Assembly (NCBI GenBank): GCA_018064245.1
Contig: JAGHVO010000030.1
Location: forward strand, 1 to 64,000
Direction of reading: 5' to 3'
Length of the DNA: 64,000 bases
Source of the DNA: Candidatus Colimorpha pelethequi
Lineage (GTDB): Bacteria; Bacteroidota; Bacteroidia; Bacteroidales; P3
Part shown: in pieces, positions 19,847-30,346 of the stretch
Numbering within the stretch: the first letter of the stretch is position 1
How the letters are laid out: every line of letters begins with the position of its first letter
Notes under the pieces: model-generated
What the model was told of the DNA's origin: nothing
The model's input: only the letters and a program-made list of their open reading frames with translations
Database searches by the model: none
Program-made: the position numbers and the translations under genes

Positions 19847-20797
19847 TTACACTAATTTCCAATTACTTACAAAATAACCTCTAAGAAATTCTTCGGTCGT
19901 AACTTTTCGTTTTCCGCTCATCTGCAAGCATTTTATTCGTACAAATCCGTCAATTACACTCACTTTCAACTCATTTTTTTGATTTGCCAGCAGCATTCCC
20001 GATGGCGTTTTTGCACCAGCGAAAGGTTCGTATTCAACATCGAATATTTTGAAAGAGTGGATTTCGTTCTGTGTATCTTCCAATTGCATGGTCGCAGCGG
20101 GATAGGGCGACAAACCACGCACAAAATTACAGATTTCCCTACCCGATTTCGTCCAATCAATGGCGCAGTCGGCCTTGAAGATTTTAGGCGCCGGCTTGAT
20201 TTGGGCAGGATCGACTGTCGGCTGAGGCATTGGGCGCAACGTTCCTTGCTCAAGACCCTCAATTGTTCTAAGCACCAAATTGCTACCCATTGAGGCAAGT
20301 CGGTCGTGCAACGACTCCACATTGTCATTATCCGCAATAGGAGTAGATTCTTGCATGAGGATGGCACCCTCGTCGATGTGCTCGTTCAGCAAGAAAGTTG
20401 TAACGCCAGTTTCCTGTTCACCGTTTATCAACGCCCAATTGATAGGTGCGGCGCCACGGTACTGTGGCAACAACGAAGCATGAAGGTTGAAGGTGCCCAT
20501 AGGCGGCATTGCCCACACCGATTGGGGCAGCATGCGGAACGCAACAACGACAAAAAGTTGGGCACCAAAAGCGCGCAAACGTTCTTGAAACGTTTCGTCA
20601 CGCAGCCGTTCGGGTTGAAGGACAGTCAGACCTTTCTCCAAAGCATATTGTTTTACAGCCGATTCAGTTATTTTCAATCCCCTACCCGTCTGTCGGTCAG
20701 GCACGGTAACGACTGCCGCCACTTCGTGGCCGGCCTCGCAGATGGCCCGCAACGACGCTACAGCGAAATCGGGGGTTCCCATGAATACTATTTTCAT
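19847..20797 (-). CDS. fmt: Methionyl-tRNA formyltransferase
   Basis: MKIVFMGTPDFAVASLRAI...NLHASLLPQYRGAAPINWALINGE. Confidence 0.95.
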   Translation of the reverse strand: MKIVFMGTPDFAVASLRAICEAGHEVAAVVTVPDRQTGRGLKITESAVKQYALEKGLTVLQPERLRDETFQERLRAFGAQLFVVVAFRMLPQSVWAMPPMGTFNLHASLLPQYRGAAPINWALINGEQETGVTTFLLNEHIDEGAILMQESTPIADNDNVESLHDRLASMGSNLVLRTIEGLEQGTLRPMPQPTVDPAQIKPAPKIFKADCAIDWTKSGREICNFVRGLSPYPAATMQLEDTQNEIHSFKIFDVEYEPFAGAKTPSGMLLANQKNELKVSVIDGFVRIKCLQMSGKRKVTTEEFLRGYFVSNWKLV

Positions 20798-20827
20798 AAT
20801 GTGTGAATGGTAACTCGAATTCTTAAC

Positions 20828-21307
20828 TTAACCATTGTTGCGGATCATCTTCAGCGCGGCAACAGCTCCCTCGATGCCTTTGTTGCCGTGTACGCCACCG
20901 CTACGGGCCTTGGCTTGTTCGAAAGTGTTGGTGGTAAGCACACTAAAAATGACAGGTTTTCCAGTCTGTAGCGAGAGGTTGGTGATACCGTGCGCCACAG
21001 CGCTACAGATAAAGTCAAAATGACGTGTCTCTCCCTGAATCACGCAGCCGATGCAGATGACAGCATCCATACGCTCACGCTTGGAAAGCAAGATATGGGC
21101 GCCAGTAGTCAGTTCGAAACTACCTGGAACATGCATCACTTCAATATTTTCGGCCTTTACGCCATGCTTCAGCAACGTAGTGTAGGCACCATCCAACAAT
21201 GCGTCGGTGATTTCGGGATTCCATTCCGCCACAACGATACCAATATGATAATTGCTTCCATCGGGAACGACAGAAGCATCGTAATCAGACAAATTTGTTT
21301 TTTTCAT
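20828..21307 (-). CDS. ribH: 6,7-dimethyl-8-ribityllumazine synthase
   Basis: VPGSFELTTGAHIL...DAVICIGCVIQGETRHFDFIC...PVIFSVLTTNTFEQA. Confidence 0.94.
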   Translation of the reverse strand: MKKTNLSDYDASVVPDGSNYHIGIVVAEWNPEITDALLDGAYTTLLKHGVKAENIEVMHVPGSFELTTGAHILLSKRERMDAVICIGCVIQGETRHFDFICSAVAHGITNLSLQTGKPVIFSVLTTNTFEQAKARSGGVHGNKGIEGAVAALKMIRNNG

Positions 21308-21337
21308 AAATATATATAATGAAGGATTAAAAAATAT

Positions 21338-23749
21338 CTATCGTACTCTAATTTTCATTCCGGGCTTGTACTTCTTCACATCGGGATTGAGCGCCTTGAT
21401 ACTTTCCACAGTGGTCTTATAACGATCCGCAACAATGGCCAATTTGTCGCCATGCTTGATCGTATAGTAAACCTCGCGAGGCTTCTTGGGTTCCGCAACA
21501 GTCTCTTTCACATAACTCTTGTCGGCCTTATATGCACTCTTTTTCAAAGAAGAGGGCTGGGTGATGCCGAAATAGGACTTGTCGAGGTGCAATTTATGCG
21601 TACGCAACTTATAAGTCTGGAAATCCAAAATCCATTCCGGATCGAAACACTCATATTGGAAACGGACCTCGAAATGGAGATGCGGACCCGTGGAACGACC
21701 CGTACTTCCGCCATAACCCAGCACATGACCAGCCGATACGGTCTGGTGCGGACGGACATTGATCTTGGAAAGATGCCCATAGACTGTTTCCAATCCGTTG
21801 AAATGACGTACTACCACCAAATTTCCATAAGCGCCCATAGGACAGGCAATGCGGACCACGCCGGCAAAAGCGCACCTCACAGGATCGCCCATGTTCAGCA
21901 AAATGTCAACCCCACGGTGCGGCCGATTCCAACGCCATCCATAAGGAGAAGTAATACAATTTTTTACAGGAAAGCAAAATTCATCGTCGGACTTAACCAA
22001 ATTGATATTGATGGCATCGGGCAAGGAATCCAGCGAGACCTTTGCAGGACGCACTCTTCGTTGAGAAAAATTATTGCCATACCACATATAGGAAGGCAGG
22101 TCGCTGCCCGAAGAATAATATTGATCAATCATCTCGTCGGCTTTCAGCAACGAACTGTCGATAGTTTTGCCGTTCGGATTGGCGACTGGAGCGGCAGCCT
22201 TATTGACAGGCTTTGAGCCATGCTGTTTCTTATATACAATAGAGTCGTAGTAACTCATGGGAGCCTGCGCGCAAACTTGAGAAGCAGTCAAAAACAGCAT
22301 AACGCATGCAAAAGCCAAAAACAATATGGTTTTCAAACTTCTGCGCAAACGCGCCACAGGTATGTGCAATGCTTCTCGATATTTCGCCACAGTACGCCGT
22401 GCCAACGGGAAACCTTTTTCTTTGAGTGCTTTGCACAAAGCCTCATCGGTGATGGGATTTTGCTTGTCTTCCGCCTCAATGAGCTGTCGCAGGATATTTT
22501 TCACGCTCTCGGTAGCCACCGACTCACCCTCGCCGTTGGTGACGGATTTGGAGAAACATTCCTTCAAGGAAATGATGCCAAAATCAGTCTGGACATATTT
22601 GCTGTTCACCACACGCGAGACCGTCGATACGTCGAAACCCGTTGTATCGGAAATGTCCTTCTGCCGCAACGGACGCAAGTCGGCCACATCGCCCGACATA
22701 AAGTAAGCTCGCTGAACTTTGACAATGGCGCCAAAGATACGATTGATTGTATCGTGGCGTTGCCTCAATGTGCTGATGAGCTGTTGCGCGCTCTCCACTT
22801 TCTCGTTCAGGAAAGCAAGCGTCTCCGCCTGCTGTGAATCCATTTTCCGACTGTTGGAGAGTTCTTTGTGAAGATCCTGATAGAACACACTCAGCTGAAG
22901 TTCAGGCAGATTCTTGTCGTTGACGGCATATACCAAATTGCCCGAATGATGCGTAACGGTAATGTCGGGAATAATGCTATGATTACCCATCATTGAATTG
23001 CCCTCTGTGGTGCCTGGTTTGGGGTCAAGCGAGCGAATGACGGCAAGAGCCTTCTCAAAATCCGCTTTGGAAAGCGAAAGTCTCTCGCAGATAGACTCAA
23101 AACGATGCCTGGAGAAAAGGTCGAAATAATCATCAACGATGGCTGTTGCATTCAGCAAAGCGTGAGAACGGTCGCCTTTGCGGTGAAGCTGCAAAGAAAG
23201 GCACTCACGCAAATTTCTCGCACCCACTCCGGCAGGGTCGAGCGACTGAACCACCTGCAAGGCCTCCTGAACCTCCTCCTCACTGACTTCGATCCCTTGA
23301 TCGAAAGCCATATCGTTGGCAACCAATCGAATATCGCGACTCAAATAGCCCGAATCATCTAGGCAACCTATCAACTCGTAAGCGATAGTAAACTGACGTT
23401 CAGAAAGATCCTTCAAGTTCAGCTGTTCCACGAGATAGTCGATGAACGAAGCCTCCTCGGCAAGCACCTGCTCTCGCGAAGTATGGTTTTTATCAGACTC
23501 CATCCGTTCGCGGTAGCGGTAATCCTCGTCGTCCGAAAAAGGATTTGTCTCGTCATCTTCCACCACAGAGTCGATAGACTCCGTCAAAGGTTGGCTGCAA
23601 TTGTCAATCTCCAACAACGGATTCCTTTCAACCTCCTCCTTGATGAACTGCTCCAACTTGGTGACAGGTTGCTCAAGCATCCGCATCAACAAAAGTTGTT
23701 GGGGCGAAAGCCGCTGCTGTTGCTTTAGCTGTTGGGTCTGACGATTCAT
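21338..23749 (-). CDS. rpoN: Sigma-54 factor (RpoN) in continuous frame with a signal peptide + M23 peptidase + LysM protein
   Basis: Residues 1-471: RpoN incl. RpoN box ARRTVAKYRE; then SLKTILFLAFACVMLFLTASQVCAQA (signal peptide), M23 HRGVDIL...GPHLHFEV, C-terminal LysM (YYTIKHGDKLAIVADRYKTTVESIKALNPDVKKYKPGMKIRV). Confidence 0.85.
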   Translation of the reverse strand: MNRQTQQLKQQQRLSPQQLLLMRMLEQPVTKLEQFIKEEVERNPLLEIDNCSQPLTESIDSVVEDDETNPFSDDEDYRYRERMESDKNHTSREQVLAEEASFIDYLVEQLNLKDLSERQFTIAYELIGCLDDSGYLSRDIRLVANDMAFDQGIEVSEEEVQEALQVVQSLDPAGVGARNLRECLSLQLHRKGDRSHALLNATAIVDDYFDLFSRHRFESICERLSLSKADFEKALAVIRSLDPKPGTTEGNSMMGNHSIIPDITVTHHSGNLVYAVNDKNLPELQLSVFYQDLHKELSNSRKMDSQQAETLAFLNEKVESAQQLISTLRQRHDTINRIFGAIVKVQRAYFMSGDVADLRPLRQKDISDTTGFDVSTVSRVVNSKYVQTDFGIISLKECFSKSVTNGEGESVATESVKNILRQLIEAEDKQNPITDEALCKALKEKGFPLARRTVAKYREALHIPVARLRRSLKTILFLAFACVMLFLTASQVCAQAPMSYYDSIVYKKQHGSKPVNKAAAPVANPNGKTIDSSLLKADEMIDQYYSSGSDLPSYMWYGNNFSQRRVRPAKVSLDSLPDAININLVKSDDEFCFPVKNCITSPYGWRWNRPHRGVDILLNMGDPVRCAFAGVVRIACPMGAYGNLVVVRHFNGLETVYGHLSKINVRPHQTVSAGHVLGYGGSTGRSTGPHLHFEVRFQYECFDPEWILDFQTYKLRTHKLHLDKSYFGITQPSSLKKSAYKADKSYVKETVAEPKKPREVYYTIKHGDKLAIVADRYKTTVESIKALNPDVKKYKPGMKIRVR

Positions 23750-23841
23750 GATTTAGTGAACGGTAAGCTGTGGGAAGGATAGGAAATGTTGATTTGAGAA
23801 AACGCCCATTGAACGACAGGCGACGCGACATTCATCTAATA

Positions 23842-24912
23842 TCAACCGACGCTGGCTTTCAGTTTCTCGGCGTTCTCAGCCAACTGCAAAGCGTCGATCA
23901 AGTCCTCAATGTCGCCATCCATGAAAGCGGCAAGGTTGTACATTGTATAGCCGATTCGATGGTCGGTGACGCGACTTTGAGGATAATTGTAGGTACGCAC
24001 CTTTTCGCTGCGGTCGCCCGTAGCAACCATGGTCTTGCGTTTCGACGACATCTCTTCCATATATTTGTTGTACTCACGCTCGTAAAGTCGGGTACGCAGC
24101 ACAACCAAAGCCTTTTCAAGGTTCTTGATTTGAGACTTCTGGTCTTGACAAGAGACGACGATACCTGTAGGAATATGAGTCAGACGCACTGCCGAATAGG
24201 TGGTATTCACACACTGACCACCAGGGCCGCTGGCGCAGAAGGTATCCTTGCGCACATCTGACATGTTCAGTTCCACATCAAATTCTTCTGCTTCGGGCAA
24301 CACAACAACACCCGCCGCGGAAGTATGCACACGGCCCTGCGTCTCGGTAGCGGGAACACGCTGCACGCGATGCACGCCACTCTCGTATTTGAGCATGCCG
24401 TACACTTTCTCGCCAGTTACGTTAAAGGTGATGTCCTTGTAGCCGCCTGCTGTGCCTTCGTTGAAATCAACAATATCAATCTTCCAATGCTTTTTCTCGC
24501 AGTAGCGACTGTACATACGGAAAAGGTCGCCGGCAAAGATGCAGGCTTCGTCGCCACCCGTACCGCCACGTATTTCCACAACGGCATTCTTGCTGTCGGT
24601 AGGATCGGCGGGGATCAGCATCAAACGGATATCCTCTTCCATCTTGTCCTTGCGCTGCACGCTATCGTTCAATTCCTCCTTTGCCATCTCGCGCAATTCC
24701 TCGTCTTTCTCCGAAGTGAGCAATTCCTTGCACTCCGCAATAGTGTCCAACAAAGCCTTATAGTCGTGGTAAGCCTTGACCACGGGCTGAAGGTCCTTAT
24801 AGTCTTTGCTGAGCTTCACAAAACGTTTCATGTCCGCAGTAATCTGCGGGTCGTTCATCTGCTGCTCAATTTCCTCATAGCGTTTGTAAATGGCTTCAAG
24901 CTTGTCTAACAT
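23842..24912 (-). CDS. prfA: Peptide chain release factor 1
   Basis: GGTGGDEACIFAGDLFRMYSRY...CASGPGGQCVNTTYSAVRLTHIPTGIVV (GGQ motif). Confidence 0.93.
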   Translation of the reverse strand: MLDKLEAIYKRYEEIEQQMNDPQITADMKRFVKLSKDYKDLQPVVKAYHDYKALLDTIAECKELLTSEKDEELREMAKEELNDSVQRKDKMEEDIRLMLIPADPTDSKNAVVEIRGGTGGDEACIFAGDLFRMYSRYCEKKHWKIDIVDFNEGTAGGYKDITFNVTGEKVYGMLKYESGVHRVQRVPATETQGRVHTSAAGVVVLPEAEEFDVELNMSDVRKDTFCASGPGGQCVNTTYSAVRLTHIPTGIVVSCQDQKSQIKNLEKALVVLRTRLYEREYNKYMEEMSSKRKTMVATGDRSEKVRTYNYPQSRVTDHRIGYTMYNLAAFMDGDIEDLIDALQLAENAEKLKASVG

Positions 24913-24934
24913 AATAGTAGTAGTAAATAATAAT

Positions 24935-26023
24935 TTATTGATTAGAGATAGGGGCGGCGTAGATTTCCAGGAAATACCGACGCAGCACCTCTTGGTCGCA
25001 GTCCTCGTAATGTTTCAGCAACGCAATGCGTTCCTCGAACTGTTTTACAAATTCATCCTCTGGGATTTCACATCCTTCCAAGAGAGACTTCGCCAAACGG
25101 TTGGTATTCCAACATTTGTAGCCGCCGTTGATACGTTCATCCAACAATGTCGCTATACACTTGGGGTCACCATCCACCTGCGCTATGTCCTCACGACTGA
25201 GTGGTTCGTTGATGGCAAGATGGACTCCGCCTTTGGGAGAGAGCAGACCCGTAATGATACTGTTCAGATCCTCGCCCTCTGCCTTTTGATAGGCTCCCGA
25301 ACGCGAACGGTAACGTTCAACGGATTTCAAGATGTCGCAAGGTTCCCATTCATAAGAGATGGATACGGGAACGATATGCAGCGAGTCCAAAGCCTCCACC
25401 TTGTCGTGTTTGCCACTGATGGAGAACATCTTAATGACAGCAGGATCGGTATGGTCGCTGCCGTCCTTGGTTCTGCCATTGCGCTGGGCAATCCACACCG
25501 ACTCGCCTCGCTGGGTGATTTCGTAGCGGATATACTCCGACAGCTGGCTCAACTCGTTGTAGAACTCCCTACAACCTCCGCCACGCTTGATGCTCAAGGT
25601 CTTGTTGATAAGACCCAAGTCCTCAATCACAGGCATGCACAGCAGGTTGGCACCGATAACGATGCGAGTGCTAGGATACCCATGCTGCAACAATACATAT
25701 TGCAGCAGCATGGCATCCAAAGTGATGTCCCTATGGTTAGAGACAAAAAGGTAGTTTTGCTTAGGATCCAGCCTTTCCAAGCCAGACCATGTGAATTGTG
25801 TTACCGAACGACGCAGCACCTGCTCTACGGCAGCAAACATGGCGCCGCGCTGCACATCAGCAATTGAACGAAATCCATTGCAAAATCGTGCAGCCTCATC
25901 AACGCTCATGTCTGGGAATACGTACCGCGCAATGTTCCCGAAATGGGAATCACCCGTGATACGCTTCATCGCATCAGGTATTTCCTCGTCAGAAAGGTAT
26001 CTATATTTATCGTAAATGTCCAA
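24935..26023 (-). CDS. Acyltransferase of the PlsC/1-acyl-glycerol-3-phosphate acyltransferase superfamily
   Basis: YLFVSNHRDITLDAMLLQ...VWIAQRNGRTKDGSD. Confidence 0.75.
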   Translation of the reverse strand: MDIYDKYRYLSDEEIPDAMKRITGDSHFGNIARYVFPDMSVDEAARFCNGFRSIADVQRGAMFAAVEQVLRRSVTQFTWSGLERLDPKQNYLFVSNHRDITLDAMLLQYVLLQHGYPSTRIVIGANLLCMPVIEDLGLINKTLSIKRGGGCREFYNELSQLSEYIRYEITQRGESVWIAQRNGRTKDGSDHTDPAVIKMFSISGKHDKVEALDSLHIVPVSISYEWEPCDILKSVERYRSRSGAYQKAEGEDLNSIITGLLSPKGGVHLAINEPLSREDIAQVDGDPKCIATLLDERINGGYKCWNTNRLAKSLLEGCEIPEDEFVKQFEERIALLKHYEDCDQEVLRRYFLEIYAAPISNQ

Positions 26024-26095
26024 GGTAGTGTTCTCGACTTAATGAAAAAGTAAAAAGAAATAGCGGATGGACAAGGCTATTCCGTTGAAGAATAA

Positions 26096-26542
26096 TTATT
26101 TGGTTTTATTTGCAGTGATTGTAAGATCGGCTTCGCGGGTTTCGGAACCCTGAACCAGCTTGCAACGGGCCGTGCCACTCAGGATTTTCCCGTTGAGCTT
26201 CATTGTGCTGTTCTTTTCGGAAATGGTCATTCCCAAATAGTTGAAATCATTCAAATGGAATACGCCATCCTTATCGACCGTACCCTGGATAGAGGTGGGG
26301 AAGTTTTCCATCACGATAGTCAGCTTGTTGTCCGAAGGATTCGTAATCTGAATCATTCCATTGATTTCTTCTCCGTCGATGCGGGCGCCACTGGCATCAT
26401 AAAGCACTGTGGTTGCGACCATCGAATACTCTCCAACCATTTCGGCGGCATAATTTTTTGCATTTTCTTCGTCGTTGTCTTTTTTGCAGGCACCGAACAT
26501 CAGGCATACAGCCAGCAATCCAAATAAAAGTTTTGTTTTCAT
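26096..26542 (-). CDS. Hypothetical lipoprotein
   Basis: Lipobox VCLMFGACKKDND. Confidence 0.65.
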   Translation of the reverse strand: MKTKLLFGLLAVCLMFGACKKDNDEENAKNYAAEMVGEYSMVATTVLYDASGARIDGEEINGMIQITNPSDNKLTIVMENFPTSIQGTVDKDGVFHLNDFNYLGMTISEKNSTMKLNGKILSGTARCKLVQGSETREADLTITANKTK

Positions 26543-26561
26543 AGTTTTGTTTTTTAAGTGT

Positions 26562-28064
26562 TTAATGTTTTATGATTTTTAAAATAAGATTATCAACCTC
26601 TTGCGACACATGCATTCGAAAGACCAGGAACAAGCCCAAGCCCATCAAACACAACGTCCGCACGCCAGACTCCACAATCAACATCGGCGTTCCATCGCCA
26701 AACAAAGGAGTCAGCCATCTGGTCCACAGCCAGTTCAGCGCCACCAACACTCCCATCAACGCCAGCACCTTGAGCTGACCTTTCGAGAAGAGCGCCACCC
26801 GCATCGAGAACCAGTTGAACAGCATCAATACCACAAAATAGATGATATAGGCGAAAAGCGTAGCGCCCGCAGCGCCATTGATGCCCCACCACGAAATCAA
26901 GATACCATTCAGCACGATGGCGGAAAGCGTAAGAAGAATGTTGAACACCAAAGTCATTGGATAATGCTTCGAATAGTTAAGCACATCGGCACTGATAGAA
27001 AATGAGGAGTTGACGATCTTGGCGAGACCCAACAAGAACACCACGCCTATTCCGCCAAGATATTCCGCGCCATGGGGAATGACTGCGAACAAAGCCTTCA
27101 AGTTGATGCAGATGAAAAAATAGATGAGCGAAGCCACCAACAGCTGGTGCAAGGAGACCTGTCGGCAAAGGTGGTTCACTTCTGACCAGTTCTTGTCTTT
27201 GACAGCCTGAGCCACCAAAGGACGGGAAATAGCGCCCAACGAACGATAGGGAACCTCCACGATATTGGCGATATAAAACGCAATGGTATAGACACCCGTC
27301 AACGCCAAACCCTCCTTGGCTCCCAAAAATAGCGAATTGATAAGCGGAATGTTGCCCGCCATCACGGCGATAGTCATGAAAAGCGTATAGCGCAACATGT
27401 CCTTCAGCATAGGCTTGCTGAGAAACTTCCAGTCGATACGGAAGGAAATCTTTCCCAACGAGAAAAGATAGCCCATGTTTAGCAACATCGCCACGCCGTA
27501 GCTTCCACAAAAAAGTCCCACAAACAAATCCAACGAAATGATGCCATTGCCATAAAGTAGATAGCAAATCAAGTTGAAAACCCTTATCACAACTTCTCTC
27601 ACCACACGCGGCACCGTAATGCGCATCAGCACGCTTGCATTGGTCTCGAAAACAGTCAAGTACAACGCAAAGAAAGTGAGTGGCAAGAGTAAATAACAAT
27701 AATCTACGAGTAACGGCGACTCCCCAGAATAGGCTTCAACTATCTCTTCCTTGAAAAGAAGAAAACCCACCAAAAAAAGCAAAAAGCCAATGAACGGTAT
27801 CAGCACCGACCAGCCGAAAATGCCGTGGTTACGTTCGTCGTTGGCAGACTTGAAATAAGGGAAGAACCTGATGATGGAAGCGTTTGTGCCCAACTGCGCC
27901 AAGCCCGAAAACAGCAGAGCGGCATCTACCATAACCCTTGTCAAGCCGATTTCCTCCTGGGAGAGACAGTCGGTAAGCACAAAGAAAGTGGTGACAAAGC
28001 CAATAGCGATACCCACATAATTGGCTATCGCCCCTCGAATGCTCTGTCGTGCCACTACGCCCAT
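26562..28064 (-). CDS. Polysaccharide flippase / lipopolysaccharide biosynthesis membrane protein (MOP superfamily)
   Basis: 500 aa multi-TM protein starting RQSIRGAIANYVGIAIGFVTTFFVLTDCLSQEEIGLTRV. Confidence 0.82.
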   Translation of the reverse strand: MGVVARQSIRGAIANYVGIAIGFVTTFFVLTDCLSQEEIGLTRVMVDAALLFSGLAQLGTNASIIRFFPYFKSANDERNHGIFGWSVLIPFIGFLLFLVGFLLFKEEIVEAYSGESPLLVDYCYLLLPLTFFALYLTVFETNASVLMRITVPRVVREVVIRVFNLICYLLYGNGIISLDLFVGLFCGSYGVAMLLNMGYLFSLGKISFRIDWKFLSKPMLKDMLRYTLFMTIAVMAGNIPLINSLFLGAKEGLALTGVYTIAFYIANIVEVPYRSLGAISRPLVAQAVKDKNWSEVNHLCRQVSLHQLLVASLIYFFICINLKALFAVIPHGAEYLGGIGVVFLLGLAKIVNSSFSISADVLNYSKHYPMTLVFNILLTLSAIVLNGILISWWGINGAAGATLFAYIIYFVVLMLFNWFSMRVALFSKGQLKVLALMGVLVALNWLWTRWLTPLFGDGTPMLIVESGVRTLCLMGLGLFLVFRMHVSQEVDNLILKIIKH

Positions 28065-28504
28065 AGTAAATCAGTTAATCTATTGTTTTTAAACTTTGTA
28101 CTTTAATTTTGAAGATTCAAAAGAAAGCGTTTCGTACAACAATCCGCCATCTATGGGCTTGAATTCTTGCAACAGACTCGCCTCTACAATTACGCATCTT
28201 CACACAGAAAAGCCTCCTCCCTAACCATCAAAATCTTAAAAACGTAAAATCCTTTTTTCAATATATTATATAAATTGCAAAGATACTAATTTTATTTCAT
28301 TCCCCGACTGCTTTTTTTACAAGGTTTCCACAATGAGACCTTGCTTTGACGAACCCGAAGAGCAACAAGGCATCAAAAACAATCCAAATTACGGGAAGAC
28401 AATCGTCTGAACGAAGAAAAATTTCTCTATATCAAATATTCTTTGTATCTTTGCAACGAAAATTGAAACGAGGGGACGCAGGTCCCCTTCTTTATTGCAG
28501 ATTT

Positions 28505-28945
28505 ATGATTGACAAAATAAAAGTACTCGAGATTATTCAGGACGCCCTCAACGGCACCGACAAATTTCTTGTCAACCTAAAGATTACCAACGACAACCGC
28601 ATTTTTGTGGACATCGACGGTGATGAGGGAATCCTTATTGACGACTGCATCGAGCTCAGCCGCACCATCGAAAACAGCCTCGACAGAGATGTCGAAGACT
28701 TCGAACTCAACGTATCCTCCGCCGGAGCCGACAGCCCGCTCAAGTTGCCCCGTCAATACCGCCGCAACATCGGCCGCCAGCTGCAAGTGGAGACTCTCGA
28801 CGGAGAGAAGGTGACCGGACGCCTCGAAGAAGCCGACGACACGCAATGCTCCGTGAAGGTGCGCGGCACCAAAAACACCAACGGCGAAACCTTCACCTTC
28901 AAGTACGCCGACATCAAGGTCGCTCGCGTACTTATAGAATTCTAA
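28505..28945 (+). CDS. rimP: Ribosome maturation factor RimP
   Basis: IDGDEGILIDDCIELSRTIENSLDRD...LNVSSAGADSPLKLPRQYRRNIGR; upstream of nusA-infB. Confidence 0.92.
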   Translation: MIDKIKVLEIIQDALNGTDKFLVNLKITNDNRIFVDIDGDEGILIDDCIELSRTIENSLDRDVEDFELNVSSAGADSPLKLPRQYRRNIGRQLQVETLDGEKVTGRLEEADDTQCSVKVRGTKNTNGETFTFKYADIKVARVLIEF

Positions 28946-29043
28946 AAGAGTACTTTGCAAATAAAGCGGACAACAATTTACACATTTTGTCTTGCTTTGC
29001 ATTTAACCGTCATTGAGATAAAAAATAATAACAATATAGTCAA

Positions 29044-30282
29044 ATGAAGACGTTAGACCTGATTGATTCCTTTTCGGAATTCAAAGAATTCAAAAACATT
29101 GACCGTGAGACATTGATGCACATTCTCGAAGAGATCTTCCGCTCCGCCCTCGCCAAACGATACGGCACCGAAGACAATTTCGACATCATCGTGAACATCG
29201 ACAAGGGCGACCTTGAAATCTTCCGCAATCGTCTCATTGTCGAAGACGGAAAGCTTACCGACGACAAGCGCGAGATTGAATACTCCGAAGCCATCAAGAT
29301 TGAATCCGACTTTGAAGTTGGCGAAGAGCTCTCAGAGCCCATCTACATGTCGGAATTCGGACGTCGCGAAATCCTCGCCATTCGCCAGAACCTCGTAGGC
29401 AAGATCCAAGACTACGAAAAGTCTCTCATCTTCCAAAAATACAAAGAGCGCGTAGGCGAAATCATCATCGGAGAAGTCTATCAGCCTTGGAACAAGGAGA
29501 TCCTCGTATTGGATGAAGAAAAGATGGAACTCGTGTTGCCCAAGAGCGAACAGATACCCACCGACCATTACCGCAAAGGCGACAACCTCAGAGCCGTGGT
29601 GCTGAAAGTAGAGATGCGCAACAACAACCCCGTCATCATCCTTTCCCGTACCTCCCCCATTTTCCTGGAACGACTCCTTGAATCGGAAGTACCCGAAATC
29701 TACGACGGCCTCATCACCATCAAGAACGTGGTACGCGTGCCCGGCGAACGTGCCAAGGTGACCGTTGAATCGTACGATGACCGCATCGATCCCGTAGGTT
29801 CTTGCGTAGGCGTCAAGGGTGGTCGTATCCACGGCATCGTGCGCGAACTTCGCAACGAGAGCATCGACGTAATCAACTACACCCCTCGCGTTGACGTAAT
29901 GATCCAGCGCGCACTCAGTCCCGCAAAGATTTCCTCCATCCGCATCGACGAGGAAAACAAAAAAGCCGAAGTGTTCATGGCACCCGACCAAGTATCCTTG
30001 GCCATCGGCAAGGGCGGCAGCAACATCAAGCTTGCCAGCAAACTCGTAGGATATGAGATTGAAGTATACCGCGACACCGATGAAGATTTCGACGATGTTG
30101 ACTTGCAAGAATTCAACGACGAAATCGAACAGTGGGTTATCGACGAACTTGTAAAGATTGGATGCGACACCGCGAAGAGCGTCCTCGCCCTCTCAAAGCA
30201 GGAACTCGTCAACCGCACCGACTTGGAAGAAGAAACCATCGACAACGTACTTCAGGTCCTGCAAGCCGAATTTGAAGAATGA
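29044..30282 (+). CDS. nusA: Transcription termination/antitermination protein NusA
   Basis: ALSPAKISSIRIDEENKKAEVFMAPDQVSLAIGKGGSNIKLASKLVGYEIEVY. Confidence 0.95.
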   Translation: MKTLDLIDSFSEFKEFKNIDRETLMHILEEIFRSALAKRYGTEDNFDIIVNIDKGDLEIFRNRLIVEDGKLTDDKREIEYSEAIKIESDFEVGEELSEPIYMSEFGRREILAIRQNLVGKIQDYEKSLIFQKYKERVGEIIIGEVYQPWNKEILVLDEEKMELVLPKSEQIPTDHYRKGDNLRAVVLKVEMRNNNPVIILSRTSPIFLERLLESEVPEIYDGLITIKNVVRVPGERAKVTVESYDDRIDPVGSCVGVKGGRIHGIVRELRNESIDVINYTPRVDVMIQRALSPAKISSIRIDEENKKAEVFMAPDQVSLAIGKGGSNIKLASKLVGYEIEVYRDTDEDFDDVDLQEFNDEIEQWVIDELVKIGCDTAKSVLALSKQELVNRTDLEEETIDNVLQVLQAEFEE

Positions 30283-30346
30283 GATAACGGAAGTTGTCAG
30301 ATCACAGATTACAATTCACAGTTCACCATAAATTAGGAGTGGCAAT

